NCBI RefSeq assembly: GCF_014643515.1
Contig: NZ_BMJP01000001.1
Span: 310,001 to 374,000, forward strand
DNA: 64,000 nucleotides
Reading direction: 5' to 3'
DNA from: Sphingomonas prati
Lineage (GTDB): Bacteria; Pseudomonadota; Alphaproteobacteria; Sphingomonadales; Sphingomonadaceae
This document shows, in pieces, positions 8,472-17,667 of the stretch. Both the position numbers and the translations under genes were made by a program. The notes beneath the pieces are model-generated. The model worked only from the letters and a program-made list of their open reading frames with translations, ran no database searches and was not told the origin of the DNA. Every line of letters begins with the position of its first letter. Within the stretch, counting starts at the first letter, position 1.

Positions 8472-8711
8472 CGAAGCAGTCCCCCGTTGCGGGGTCCGCA
8501 ACCGGGGGACCAACAGCAATGAACATCCGCACCTGACCTTACGGCTCCGGCCGTATCCAACACCCATCATTGACCGGATACCGCGTGTCGCCCGTGCGAT
8601 TGCGAGTGTTCTTCTGCGTCCGCCGAACGGCGCATCGCCGACGGATCGTCCGTCGGTGGCCGCCGGCTTGCGTCCCCCGCCCATCCGCCTTGAACCGCGA
8701 GGAATTTCCCC
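8472..8711 (+). promoter_or_regulatory. long structured 5' leader of the efflux operon
   Basis: Between the promoter and the first gene lie about 240 transcribed bases without a convincing long gene. Three hairpins can be seen. A very stable one at 8479-8510 has GTCCCCC/GGGGGAC and TTGCGG/CCGCAA arms, one extra base and a 3-base loop. A second at 8540-8555 is TACGGC/GCCGTA with loop TCCG. A third at 8638-8656 is CCGACGGA/TCCGTCGG with loop TCG. A five-codon frame (ATG at 8519, Met-Asn-Ile-Arg-Thr, stop at 8536) lies between the first two. The stretch 8408-8711 holds no other gene that I can support. It could be an attenuator or mRNA stabiliser; no known riboswitch is recognised. Confidence 0.55.
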
Positions 8712-9122
8712 ATGGCCTATCTGGACATCGACGACATGTTCGCACCCGCCGCCCGCAGCTTTGCCCCCGCAGCCGCCACGATCAGCCCCGCCGCAACGGC
8801 GGACGCGGGTTTCCGCCCGCTGGAATGGAGCGTCATCGCGCTGGCCAAGCGCGACACGCTGCGGAGCCTGAGCGAACCGAGCCGTCTGTCGCGCGCGATG
8901 GGGAGCCTGTTCGGGCAGGAGACGCCCTCGCGGCTCGCCGACCCGCGGCTGGAGGCGCTGCGCCGGATGGCGGTCTACGCATGGCGGCACGGTTTCGCGC
9001 TGCCCAAGGCGGAGATCGAGCGGTTCCTGTCCGCCGGGTTTGCGGAACAGCAGATCGAGACATTGGTCACCAGCGTGACCGGCATGCGCGTTGGTGCGAC
9101 GAAGCGGAGCGGATCGGCATGA
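8712..9122 (+). CDS. unknown 136-residue protein, first gene of the RND efflux operon
   Basis: This soluble, cysteine-free protein starts at an ATG with ribosome site GAGGAA. Its stop overlaps the adaptor-protein start in an ATGA, so the two are translationally coupled. The first 35 residues are Ala/Pro-rich and probably disordered. The rest is helical, with PLEWSVIALAKRDTLRSLSE and DPRLEALRRMAVYAW followed by an AGFAEQQIETLV ending. That ending resembles the C-terminal helices of carboxymuconolactone decarboxylase/AhpD-like folds, but the CxxC active site is absent. I do not recognise the family. Its position suggests a cytoplasmic role linked to the pump or to its regulation. Confidence 0.75.
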   Translation: MAYLDIDDMFAPAARSFAPAAATISPAATADAGFRPLEWSVIALAKRDTLRSLSEPSRLSRAMGSLFGQETPSRLADPRLEALRRMAVYAWRHGFALPKAEIERFLSAGFAEQQIETLVTSVTGMRVGATKRSGSA

Positions 9123-10381
9123 ACATGGATACCCCGATTTCGCGGACGGACGCGGTGCAGCCCGATGTGCGCCGCCGCCGGCCCGCATGGCAGCGTGGCG
9201 CGATGGTGCTGGTGCCGGTGGCCCTGCTCGGCGCGGTTGGCGTGAAGATGTTCGACCAGCCGAACGCGGCGGTGGCGGCCCCTGCCCCGCCCGCGGTGAC
9301 GGTGGCGGCGCCGCTCGTCCGCCAGGTAAGCGAGTGGGACGATTATGTCGGGCGGTTCGCCCCCAGTCGCACGGTGGAAATTCGGCCGCGCGTGGCGGGC
9401 GAAGTAACCGCCGTTCATTTCCGCGACGGCGAGATCGTCCGCAAGGGGCAACTGCTCTTCACGATCGACCCACGCCCGTTCGCCGCATCGCTGGCCGAGG
9501 CGCGCGCCAACGCCGCGAGCGCGGCGAGTGCGCTGACGCTCGCTCGCACCGATTTGGGTCGCGCGCAGCGGCTCGTCGCGGACGAGGCGGTGTCGGCGGG
9601 TGAGGTCGACGCGTTGCGCGGCCGGTTGCAGGCGGCGCAGGCCGCACTCGCGGCGGCCCAGGCGCGCGTCCGGGCGCGCGCGCTCGACGTATCGTTCACG
9701 CAGGTTCGCGCCCCGATCGGCGGGCGGATTTCCGACCGCCGCGTCGATGCGGGCAACCAGGTGGCGGGCGGCGAAGGTACCGGCGGCACCGTGCTGACCA
9801 CGATCAACGCGCTCGACCCGATCTACTTCACGTTCGACGGGTCCGAGGCGCTGTTCCTCAAGGGTCAGCGCGCACGGCGTGCCGGGGCGGCCCCCGCCGC
9901 GGTCGAGATCCGGTTGCAGGACGAGGCCGAGCATCGCTGGCACGGGCGGCTCGACTTCACCGACAACGGCCTCGACCAGCGATCGGGCACGATCCGCGGG
10001 CGGGCCGTGCTGTCCAACCCGAACTACTTCCTGACGCCCGGCATGTTCGGCAACATGCGGCTGGCCAGTGCCGGCACGCAGACCGCGATGCTGGTGCCCG
10101 ACGATGCCGTCCAGACCGACCAGGCGCGCAAGATCCTGCTGACCGTCGACCGCCGCAACATGGTGGTGGCGAAGCCGGTCGAACTCGGCCCGGTGGTCGG
10201 CGGCCTGCGCATCGTGCGGTCCGGCATTGGACCCGACGACCGGATCGTGATTACCGGCACGCAGATGGCGATGCCCGGATCGCCGGTGCAGCCCAAGCTC
10301 GGGCGCATCACGCCGCAGGCTTCCGTGGCGACGCCGACGGCGGTCCAGCCGGTCGCGGGCGAGGCCACGCTGGCCAGCTGA
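9119..10381 (+). CDS. RND efflux periplasmic adaptor (membrane fusion) protein
   Basis: A 420-residue HlyD/AcrA-type adaptor linking an inner-membrane RND pump to an outer-membrane channel. A basic N-terminus is followed by a signal-anchor (MVLVPVALLGAVGVKMF). The lipoyl half-motifs are around VEIRPRVAGEVTAVHFRDG and LDVSFTQVRAPIGGRISD, and they enclose an Ala-rich helical hairpin at about residues 120-190. A beta-barrel domain and the membrane-proximal domain follow. The ATG at 9119 lies in an ATGA overlap with the preceding gene. The permease starts 94 bases downstream. Confidence 0.92.
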   Translation: MNMDTPISRTDAVQPDVRRRRPAWQRGAMVLVPVALLGAVGVKMFDQPNAAVAAPAPPAVTVAAPLVRQVSEWDDYVGRFAPSRTVEIRPRVAGEVTAVHFRDGEIVRKGQLLFTIDPRPFAASLAEARANAASAASALTLARTDLGRAQRLVADEAVSAGEVDALRGRLQAAQAALAAAQARVRARALDVSFTQVRAPIGGRISDRRVDAGNQVAGGEGTGGTVLTTINALDPIYFTFDGSEALFLKGQRARRAGAAPAAVEIRLQDEAEHRWHGRLDFTDNGLDQRSGTIRGRAVLSNPNYFLTPGMFGNMRLASAGTQTAMLVPDDAVQTDQARKILLTVDRRNMVVAKPVELGPVVGGLRIVRSGIGPDDRIVITGTQMAMPGSPVQPKLGRITPQASVATPTAVQPVAGEATLAS

Positions 10382-10475
10382 CCTAGCCTTCAGCCCACTC
10401 TGATCGACCTCCCGACCTCGCCCACCCGGGCGGGGAACGGCGGACCGCGCTCCCTCCTGTTCGAGGACAGACACC

Positions 10476-13400
10476 ATGCGCTTCTCGCGTTTCTTCATCA
10501 CCCGGCCGATCTTTGCGGCCGTCATCGCGGTCATCATCACCGTCGTGGGCGCGATCGCCTACATGGCGCTGCCGGTGTCGCAATATCCCGACATTGTGCC
10601 GCCGACCGTGACGGTCAGCGCGACCTATCCGGGTGCGTCGGCCGAAACGGTCGCCGAAACGGTGGCCGCGCCGATCGAGCAGGAGATCAACGGCGTCGAC
10701 AACATGCTGTACCAGTCGTCGCAATCGACCGGGGACGGCAATGTCACGATCACCGTGACGTTCAAGATCGGCACCGACCTGGATGCAGCCCAGGTGCTGG
10801 TCCAGAACCGCGTCTCGGTTGCCGTACCGCGCCTGCCGGAGGATGTGCAGCGGCTGGGCGTGGTGACGCGCAAGACGTCGCCCGACTTCCTTATGGTGGT
10901 GAACCTCGTGTCGCCTGACCGGTCGCTCGATCGCGGCTATATCTCCAACTATGCGCTGACCCAGGTGCGCGACCGGTTGAGCCGGATCGACGGCGTGGGC
11001 GACGTGCGGCTGTTCGGCGCGCGCGACTATGCGATGCGCGTCTGGATCGATCCGGGCCGGGCCGCCGCGCTCGACCTCACCGCGGGCGAGATCGTCGCGG
11101 CATTGCGCGCGCAGAACGTCCAGGTCGCAGCCGGGACGCTGGGGCAGCCGCCTTATGATCAGGGCGCCGCGTTCCAGCTGAACGTCGAGACGCAAGGCCG
11201 TCTGACCGATCCGAAGCAGTTCGCCGACGTGGTGATCCGCAGCGATGCGTCGGGCCGTCAGGTACGGGTGTCCGACGTCGCGCGGGTCGAACTGGGTGCG
11301 CAGGACTACGGCGCCAATACGTATCTGAGCGGCGAGCCGACGGTCATCGCCGCGGTGTTCCAGCGGCCCGGATCGAACGCTTTGGCGGCGGCCGAAGCGG
11401 TCAATGCCGAGATGGAAACGATGTCAAAGAAGTTTCCCAAGGGCCTGGAATATCGCGTCATCTACAATCCGACCGAGTTCATCGCGCAGTCGATCGATGC
11501 GGTGAAGCACACGCTGATCGAGGCGATGTTCCTCGTCGTGCTCGTCATCCTCGTGTTCCTTCAGAAATGGCGTGCGGCGATCATTCCGATCGTGGCGATC
11601 CCGGTTTCGCTTATCGGCACCTTCGCGGTGCTCGCGGCGGCGGGCTACTCGCTCAACAACCTGTCGTTGTTCGGGCTGGTGCTGGCGATCGGCATCGTGG
11701 TCGACGATGCGATCGTGGTGGTCGAGAATGTCGAGCGCAACCTAGAGCACGGCCTGACCCCGCTCGAGGCGGCACGGACGTCGATGGACGAGGTGTCGGG
11801 TGCGCTCGTCGCGATCGTGCTGGTGCTGTGTGCGGTGTTCGTGCCGACGGTGTTCCTGACCGGTCTGTCCGGCGCGTTCTACCGCCAGTTCGCGGTCACC
11901 ATTTCGACCGCGACGATCATCTCGCTGCTGCTCTCGCTGACGCTGTCGCCGGCACTCGCCGCGATGCTGCTGAAGCCGAACGAGACGAGCGGGAGCGGCA
12001 ACCGGCTGGTCCGCGTGACGCGCCGGGCGGGCGACTGGTTCAACCGCGGGTTCGAGCGGATGAGCGACGCCTATGCGCGGCTGACCGCCAGACTGGTGGC
12101 CGCGCCGAAGCGCATGATGATCGGTTATGCCGCGCTGATCGGTGTCACCGCCGTGGTGTTCGCGGTGACGCCGACCGGGTTCGTGCCGGCGCAGGATCAG
12201 GGCTATTTCCTGACCGTCATCCAGCTGCCGTCCGGTGCCTCGGTCGAACGGACCGATACGGTGATGCAGAAGGTTGCCAAGCGCATCCTGCCGCTGGCCG
12301 GCGTGAAGGGCGCGGTGATGCTGGCCGGGTTCGACGGGCCGTCGCAGACGCTCGCACCGAATTCAGCCGCAGCCTATATCCCGTTGAAAAGCTTCGAGGA
12401 ACGACAGGAGCTTGGCGTGACGTTCGCCGGGATCATGGACGAGGCGCGCAAGGCGACCGGTGACATCACCGAAGCGCGGCTGCTGATCATCCCGCCGCCG
12501 CTGATCCAGGGGATCGGCTCTGCGGGCGGATACCGGCTGATGGTGCAGGACCAGGGTGGCCACGGCTATCAGGAACTGGGCAAGACCGCGGGCGCGCTGA
12601 TCGGCCAGGCGAACCAGACGAAGGGGCTCGCGCAGGTCTTCACCTTCTTCGACACCGCCACGCCGCGTATCTTTGCCGACGTCGACCGTGCCAAGGCCAA
12701 CCTGCTGGGTGTCCCGCCGGAGCGTGTGTTCGAGGCGTTGCAGGTCTATCTGGGATCGGCATTCGTCAACGATTTCAACCTGCTGGGGCGGACATATCGC
12801 GTGACGGCGCAGGCCGATGCGCCGTTCCGTGCCACGACGGCGGACATCGCCAACCTGAAGACGCGGTCGAACAGCGGCGCGATGGTGCCGGTGGGGTCGG
12901 TCTCCACGTTCCGCGACAAGACCGGGCCGTACCGCGTCGTGCGCTACAACCTGTTCCCCGCGGTCGAGGTCGACGGCGACACCGCGCCCGGTTTCTCGTC
13001 CGGCCAGTCACTGGTCGCGATGGAGAAGCTGGCCGAGACCGCTCTGCCCGCCGGCTATGCCAGCGAGTGGACCGGGATCGCGTTCCAGCAGAAGTCGGCC
13101 GGCAGCACGGCCGCGCTGGTGTTCGGGATGGCGGTGCTGTTCGTCTTCCTGGTGCTCGCCGCGCAATATGAGAGCCTGACCTTGCCGCTGGCGATCATTC
13201 TGATCGTGCCGATGTGTCTGCTCGCCGCGATGACCGGCGTGAACCTGCGCGGGATGGACAACAATGTCCTGACGCAGATCGGGCTGGTCGTGCTGATCGC
13301 GCTGGCGGCGAAGAACGCGATCCTTGTCGTCGAGTTCGCCAAGCAGGCGGAGGACCGCGACGGGCTGACCCCGATGGAGGCCGCCGTCCGCGCGGCGCGG

Positions 13401-13652
13401 GACCGGTTGCGGCCGATCCTGATGACCAGCTTCGCGTTCATCCTGGGCACCGTGCCGCTGGTGATCGCGAAGGGCGCGGGTGCCGAGTTGCGCCAGGCGC
13501 TGGGGACCGCGGTGTTCTTCGGCATGATCGGGGTGACCGGGTTCGGCCTGTTGTTCACGCCAACTTTCTACGTCGTCGCGCGTGCGCTGGCCCTGCGGTT
13601 CGAACGCCGCCGGACGCCGGATGCGAGACCGACCCTCCAGCCCGCCGAATAG
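10476..13652 (+). CDS. RND multidrug efflux permease, HAE1/AcrB type
   Basis: A 1058-residue proton-driven inner-membrane transporter of the AcrB class, full length. It starts with the canonical SRFFITRPIFAAVIAVIITV. The proton-relay aspartates are in TM4 (GIVVDDAIVVVENVERNLE) and the matching lysine is in TM10 (ALAAKNAILVVEFAKQ). Two large periplasmic loops and twelve membrane segments are laid out as expected. It lies between the adaptor gene and a NodT-type outer-membrane channel, making a complete tripartite pump probably controlled by the upstream TetR. Substrates cannot be read from the sequence; AcrB-type pumps usually export hydrophobic drugs, dyes or detergents. Confidence 0.94.
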   Translation: MRFSRFFITRPIFAAVIAVIITVVGAIAYMALPVSQYPDIVPPTVTVSATYPGASAETVAETVAAPIEQEINGVDNMLYQSSQSTGDGNVTITVTFKIGTDLDAAQVLVQNRVSVAVPRLPEDVQRLGVVTRKTSPDFLMVVNLVSPDRSLDRGYISNYALTQVRDRLSRIDGVGDVRLFGARDYAMRVWIDPGRAAALDLTAGEIVAALRAQNVQVAAGTLGQPPYDQGAAFQLNVETQGRLTDPKQFADVVIRSDASGRQVRVSDVARVELGAQDYGANTYLSGEPTVIAAVFQRPGSNALAAAEAVNAEMETMSKKFPKGLEYRVIYNPTEFIAQSIDAVKHTLIEAMFLVVLVILVFLQKWRAAIIPIVAIPVSLIGTFAVLAAAGYSLNNLSLFGLVLAIGIVVDDAIVVVENVERNLEHGLTPLEAARTSMDEVSGALVAIVLVLCAVFVPTVFLTGLSGAFYRQFAVTISTATIISLLLSLTLSPALAAMLLKPNETSGSGNRLVRVTRRAGDWFNRGFERMSDAYARLTARLVAAPKRMMIGYAALIGVTAVVFAVTPTGFVPAQDQGYFLTVIQLPSGASVERTDTVMQKVAKRILPLAGVKGAVMLAGFDGPSQTLAPNSAAAYIPLKSFEERQELGVTFAGIMDEARKATGDITEARLLIIPPPLIQGIGSAGGYRLMVQDQGGHGYQELGKTAGALIGQANQTKGLAQVFTFFDTATPRIFADVDRAKANLLGVPPERVFEALQVYLGSAFVNDFNLLGRTYRVTAQADAPFRATTADIANLKTRSNSGAMVPVGSVSTFRDKTGPYRVVRYNLFPAVEVDGDTAPGFSSGQSLVAMEKLAETALPAGYASEWTGIAFQQKSAGSTAALVFGMAVLFVFLVLAAQYESLTLPLAIILIVPMCLLAAMTGVNLRGMDNNVLTQIGLVVLIALAAKNAILVVEFAKQAEDRDGLTPMEAAVRAARDRLRPILMTSFAFILGTVPLVIAKGAGAELRQALGTAVFFGMIGVTGFGLLFTPTFYVVARALALRFERRRTPDARPTLQPAE

Positions 13653-13664
13653 GGAAAGAATAAG

Positions 13665-15071
13665 ATGAAGACCGCCCTCCTCGCCACGCTGTCGACGCTG
13701 GCGCTCGCCGCCTGCGCCGCGGGTCCCGACTACCGCGCACCGGTGACGCCGCCGCGTGCGGCCGCCGCCTTCTCCACCGTCACGCCGGCCGCGACCGCGG
13801 AGGCGCCGGCCGACGACTGGTGGCGGATGTACCGCGATCCGGTGCTCGACGGCCTCGTCGCCGATGCGCTGGCGGCGAACACCGATATCCGCGTCGCGGT
13901 GGCACGGCTTGACCGGGCGAGATCGGTGCTCCGCGGGGCGCGGACCGAGCGCCAGCCGCAGGTCGATCTGGGGGCGAGCGGCAATTATGGCCGCGCCTCG
14001 CAGCTCCAGTCGCTGCCCGGCTTCGATCGGAACCGCGCCACTTACGATGTCGGGCTGGACGTGAGTTACGAGGTCGACCTCGCCGGGCGGATCAGCCGTA
14101 ACATCGAGTCCGCGCGCGGCGACGTGGGTGCCGCGGCGGCCGATGCCGATGCGGTCCGCGTGTCGATCGTGGCCGAGACGACGCGCGCCTATGTCGATGC
14201 GGCGTCGTCCGCGGAACGGCTGGCGGTGGCGCAGCGGATCGTCGGGCTGCTCGACCGGTCGGCGGTGCTGACCGGCAAGCGCGTCGATGCGGGGCGTGCG
14301 GCGCGGCTGGACCAGGTCAGGATCGCGGCGTTGCGCGACCAGCGTGCCGCGCTGGTGCCGCAGATCGCGGCTGAGCGGCAGGCGGCGCTGTTCCGGCTGG
14401 CGACGCTGACCGGGCGCGCGCCGCAGGACCTGCCCGCCGCTGCAGGGGCGCGGACGACGACGCCGCGGCTGGACCGGCCGATCCCGATCGGGGACGGCGC
14501 GGCGCTGCTCGCCCGCCGGCCTGACGTGCGCGCGGCCGAACGGCGGCTGGCGGCGGCGACGGCGCGGATCGGCGTGGCGACGGCGGACCTTTACCCGCGC
14601 ATTTCGCTCGGTGGACAGGTCGGGTCGACCGCGATCGATGCGGGGGATCTGTTCTCCGGCGGGCCGATCCGCTGGTTGCTGGGGCCGCTGTTGAACTGGT
14701 CGCTGAACCAGTCCGCAGCGCGTGCGCGGATCGCGGGGGCGGAGGCCGATACCCGCGGCGCGCTCGCAACGTTCGACGGTAACGTGCTGAATGCGTTGCA
14801 GGAAACCGAGACGGCGCTGTCGAACTATGCGCGCGAACTGGACCGGCGGACGCAGCTTCAGTCGGCGCGCAACAACGCCGAACGCGCCGCCCGCATCACC
14901 CGCGCGCGCCAGCGCGAGGGGCAGATCGACTTCCTCGAAGTGCTCGATGCGGAGCGGACCTTTGCCGATACGGACGCGGACCTGGCAACCGCGGACGCCC
15001 GGATCGCCGCCGCGCAGGTCGATCTGTTCCGCTCGCTGGGTGGCGGGTGGCAGCAGGCCGGCGGGGTTTGA
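13665..15071 (+). CDS. outer-membrane efflux lipoprotein, NodT/OprM type
   Basis: A 468-residue TolC-like channel. The N-terminus is a lipoprotein signal with lipobox LAAC (Cys17), followed by the family phrase GPDYRAP. Two repeated OEP halves are rich in long Ala/Arg helices (VSIVAETTRAYVDAASSAERL and LNALQETETALSNYARELDRR). It starts 12 bases after the permease stop and completes the pump. The gene ends 54 bp before the convergent DUF423 gene. Confidence 0.93.
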   Translation: MKTALLATLSTLALAACAAGPDYRAPVTPPRAAAAFSTVTPAATAEAPADDWWRMYRDPVLDGLVADALAANTDIRVAVARLDRARSVLRGARTERQPQVDLGASGNYGRASQLQSLPGFDRNRATYDVGLDVSYEVDLAGRISRNIESARGDVGAAAADADAVRVSIVAETTRAYVDAASSAERLAVAQRIVGLLDRSAVLTGKRVDAGRAARLDQVRIAALRDQRAALVPQIAAERQAALFRLATLTGRAPQDLPAAAGARTTTPRLDRPIPIGDGAALLARRPDVRAAERRLAAATARIGVATADLYPRISLGGQVGSTAIDAGDLFSGGPIRWLLGPLLNWSLNQSAARARIAGAEADTRGALATFDGNVLNALQETETALSNYARELDRRTQLQSARNNAERAARITRARQREGQIDFLEVLDAERTFADTDADLATADARIAAAQVDLFRSLGGGWQQAGGV

Positions 15072-15125
15072 TCTCGTGGGGCCGACGAACGTTAGCGGCC
15101 CTACCCTCTCCGTCTGGGTTTAAGC

Positions 15126-15461
15126 TCAGCCGCGCAGCATCGCGACGGCGAGCCACAACCAACCGACGATCAGCACCAGCCCACCCAAGGGCGTCACGAA
15201 CCAGATCGCCTTCGCCGGCACCCCATACGCCATCGCATAGAGCGAGCCTGAGAACAAAGCGGCGCCCACGACGAACAGGGCCGCCGGCCAGCGCCCGCCC
15301 GGCATCCCCATCACGACCAGGGCGGCAACCGCGTGAACCATCTGATAGTGCGAGCCCGTCCGCAGCCATTCCGCCGCCTCGCCCACCGCGCCGTGCGCGC
15401 CGCGTGCGCCGGCCATCACCGCGATCGCGCCCGACAGCGCGGCCAATCCACCGATCATCAT
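15126..15461 (-). CDS. DUF423 small integral membrane protein
   Basis: This 111-residue protein has four predicted membrane helices (for example IGGLAALSGAIAVMAGA near the N-terminus and GGLVLIVGWLWLAVAML near the C-terminus) and the DUF423 layout, with GAHG near residue 22. It is the last gene of a tightly coupled three-gene set: its ATG overlaps the stop of the Kef-type antiporter gene as ATGA. The biochemical function of the family is not established. Linkage here hints at a membrane or ion-homeostasis context, which is inference only. Confidence 0.88.
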   Translation of the reverse strand: MMIGGLAALSGAIAVMAGARGAHGAVGEAAEWLRTGSHYQMVHAVAALVVMGMPGGRWPAALFVVGAALFSGSLYAMAYGVPAKAIWFVTPLGGLVLIVGWLWLAVAMLRG

Positions 15462-17239
15462 GCCTCAGGCTCCACGGTGCGGATCGAGCGTTCTGGGGTG
15501 AACATCATTTCCTTGCCCGAATGGAGGTCGCCCGACTTGCCCTGCTCGGTCAGGCGGAGTGCGTCGCGCTTGCGATATTCCGCCTCGGCACGGTCGATCG
15601 CATCGTCGGCGACACCGACCGCCTCGAGCGCCTTGCGGCCCATGCAGACCGCGGATTCGAACACCTCGCGCGTGACGCCGGCCAAGTCGAGCCGGTTGAG
15701 CCGGATCAGGTGCCGCCGGTCGAACGCGCGGACCAGGATGGCGGCGTGCGGGAACGCCTCCAGCACGGGCTTGAGCGTTTCGGGGGAGACCGGATCGCCG
15801 TCCATGCAGAACACGATGGTGCGCGCGTCGTCGGCGCCGGCCTGACGCAGCAGGTCGAGCCGCGTGCCGTCGCCGTAGAAGACCTTCGACCCGAAATCGC
15901 TGCTGCGGTCGACCTGCGTCGCGGACACGTCGATCAGCGTGACGGAGACGGCCTTCGCCATCAGCATCTGCGCCACAGTCTGGCCGAAACGGCCATAGCC
16001 AACGACGATCGCGCTGGCTGGCATCGCGGCGCTGGGGCCGTCGAGATCGTCGCGTTCCGGGCCGGTGCCGCCGCGGTTGAACCGGCGCGCGATGATCATC
16101 AGGAACGGCGTCGTCGCCATTGACAGCGTGATGACCGCGCCGAACAGGCTCGCCGCCTCCGGTTGGATCAGCTGCGCCGCGCGGGCCTGCGCGAACAGCA
16201 CGAAGCCGAACTCGCCGCCCTGGCTGAGCAGCAGGCCGAGCGCGAGTGCGGGGCGCGTCTCCACCCCGAACACGCGGGCGAGGCCGAAGATCACGCCCGA
16301 CTTCACCGCGATCACCGCGATCGCCAGCCCGATGACGAACAGCGGACGCGACATGACGACGTTCAGGTCGAGCATCATGCCGACGGACAGGAAGAACAGC
16401 CCGAGCAGGATGGTGCGGAACGGCTCGACGTCGGCCTCGAGCTCGTGCCGGTAGGGCGAGTCGGCGAGCATGACACCGGCAATGAACGCGCCGAGCGCGG
16501 TCGACAGATGGAGCGCCTCCATCACGCCCGCCGCAGCCAGCACGGTAAACAGCCCGGCCGCGACGAACAGCTCGCGCTCGCCGAGATGTCCGATCAGCCG
16601 GAACAGCGGGTTGAGCAGGTAGCGCCCGGCCAGCACGAGTCCGACCACCGCCCCGACGGTGTAGAGCGCCAGCATATAGCCCGGCGGCGCGGCTGGATCG
16701 GCCGGCGCGCGAGACAGCGCCGCGATGATCGTGATGAGCGGGACGATCGACAGGTCCTGGAACAACAGGACGGAGAAGGCGCGTTCGCCGAACGGGGTGT
16801 TCATGCGGCCGGCGGAGCGCAGCATGGGCAGCACTTGCGCCGTGGAGGAAAGCGCGAGCGGCAGGCCGAGCGCAAGCGCCGCTTCCCAGCTGAACCCCGC
16901 GAACGCCAGGATGATGCCGCTGATCGCCAGCCCGCAGGCGACGACTTGGCCTAGGCCGAAGCCAAAGATGTCGCGTCTCAGCCGCCACAGCCGCGTCGGA
17001 TGGAGTTCGAGCCCGACTAGGAACAGCAGCAGCACGATGCCGAGTTCGGCGATCCCGAACTTGCCCTCCACGTCGCCGATGAGCTTCAGGCCCTGCGGCC
17101 CGATGACCGCGCCGGCGACGAGATAGCCCAGCACGGCACCGATGCCGAGCCGGCGGAACAGCAGGACGAACAGCAGCGCGGCGCCCAGCATGATGACACC
17201 GTCATGCACCCAGTTCGCGGCGCTGTGTGCCTCGTTCAC
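15458..17239 (-). CDS. CPA2 monovalent cation:proton antiporter, KefB/KefC type
   Basis: A 593-residue protein starting at GTG 17239, which overlaps the stop of the preceding gene (GTGA). An upstream extension in this frame would overlay the NifU-like gene and is rejected. The first 380 or so residues form the Na+/H+ exchanger-like membrane domain (AVLGYLVAGAVIGPQGLKLI, STALGAFIAGVMLADSPYRHE). The C-terminal cytoplasmic TrkA_N/RCK domain begins at ASAIVVGYGRFGQTVAQML and contains DVSATQVDRSSDFGSKVFYGD, a nucleotide-binding fold. Kef systems export K+ in exchange for protons under electrophile stress; ligand gating by glutathione adducts is not shown here. Confidence 0.88.
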   Translation of the reverse strand: MNEAHSAANWVHDGVIMLGAALLFVLLFRRLGIGAVLGYLVAGAVIGPQGLKLIGDVEGKFGIAELGIVLLLFLVGLELHPTRLWRLRRDIFGFGLGQVVACGLAISGIILAFAGFSWEAALALGLPLALSSTAQVLPMLRSAGRMNTPFGERAFSVLLFQDLSIVPLITIIAALSRAPADPAAPPGYMLALYTVGAVVGLVLAGRYLLNPLFRLIGHLGERELFVAAGLFTVLAAAGVMEALHLSTALGAFIAGVMLADSPYRHELEADVEPFRTILLGLFFLSVGMMLDLNVVMSRPLFVIGLAIAVIAVKSGVIFGLARVFGVETRPALALGLLLSQGGEFGFVLFAQARAAQLIQPEAASLFGAVITLSMATTPFLMIIARRFNRGGTGPERDDLDGPSAAMPASAIVVGYGRFGQTVAQMLMAKAVSVTLIDVSATQVDRSSDFGSKVFYGDGTRLDLLRQAGADDARTIVFCMDGDPVSPETLKPVLEAFPHAAILVRAFDRRHLIRLNRLDLAGVTREVFESAVCMGRKALEAVGVADDAIDRAEAEYRKRDALRLTEQGKSGDLHSGKEMMFTPERSIRTVEPEA

Positions 17240-17667
17240 GGCTTCGCTTCCGCTTGCCGCGCCGCGTCGGCGACCGCCTCGAACGCGAGCCGGATCGAGG
17301 CATGACGCGCGGTGTAGGGCCGTGCCGGTTCGAAGATGTCGAGGCCGGGCCATTCGCCGGGGGTTTCGCGATCGCCTGCGAGGTAAGCGGTGAGGTCGGC
17401 GCGGGCGGCCTCCAGCTCCGCCGGAGTGCGGCCCATTGCGGCAGCGCCCATCAGCGAAGCGGATGCCTGGCCGAGTGCACAAGCGCGCACTTCCTGACCG
17501 ATCGCGGTCACCCGCCCCTCCCCGTCCAGCGCGACGTCGACGATGATCCGGCTGCCGCATACCGGCGAACGTTTCTCGGACGTCCCGCCCGGCGCCTCGA
17601 GCCGGACCTGATGCGGAATGCTCGTCGCGAGCCGGAGGATGGTCTGGTTGTAGAGCGGTGCTGACAT
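17236..17667 (-). CDS. NifU/IscU-like iron-sulfur scaffold-related protein lacking the third cysteine
   Basis: A 143-residue protein with the N-terminal phrase LYNQTILRLATSIPH and cysteines in PVCGSRI and VRACALGQASASLM, matching the first two cluster-ligand positions of IscU/SufU scaffolds. The third ligand region reads YTARHASIRLAFEA, with no cysteine where canonical scaffolds have one. It may be a divergent scaffold or a repurposed relative. It starts the coupled operon with the Kef-type antiporter and DUF423, and its stop overlaps the antiporter GTG. Confidence 0.75.
   Translation of the reverse strand: MSAPLYNQTILRLATSIPHQVRLEAPGGTSEKRSPVCGSRIIVDVALDGEGRVTAIGQEVRACALGQASASLMGAAAMGRTPAELEAARADLTAYLAGDRETPGEWPGLDIFEPARPYTARHASIRLAFEAVADAARQAEAKP

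Noticed and set aside
5717-8563. A 948-codon open frame on the minus strand opposite parE and tetR
   Set aside because: It is a codon-bias shadow of parE: composition is Arg/Ala/His-rich with no domain, and parE and tetR on the other strand have complete motifs.
8570-9118. In-frame N-terminal extension of the efflux adaptor starting at 8570
   Set aside because: It overlies the leader and the 136-residue gene in another frame and is Arg-rich shadow sequence; the ATGA start at 9119 gives a normal adaptor N-terminus.
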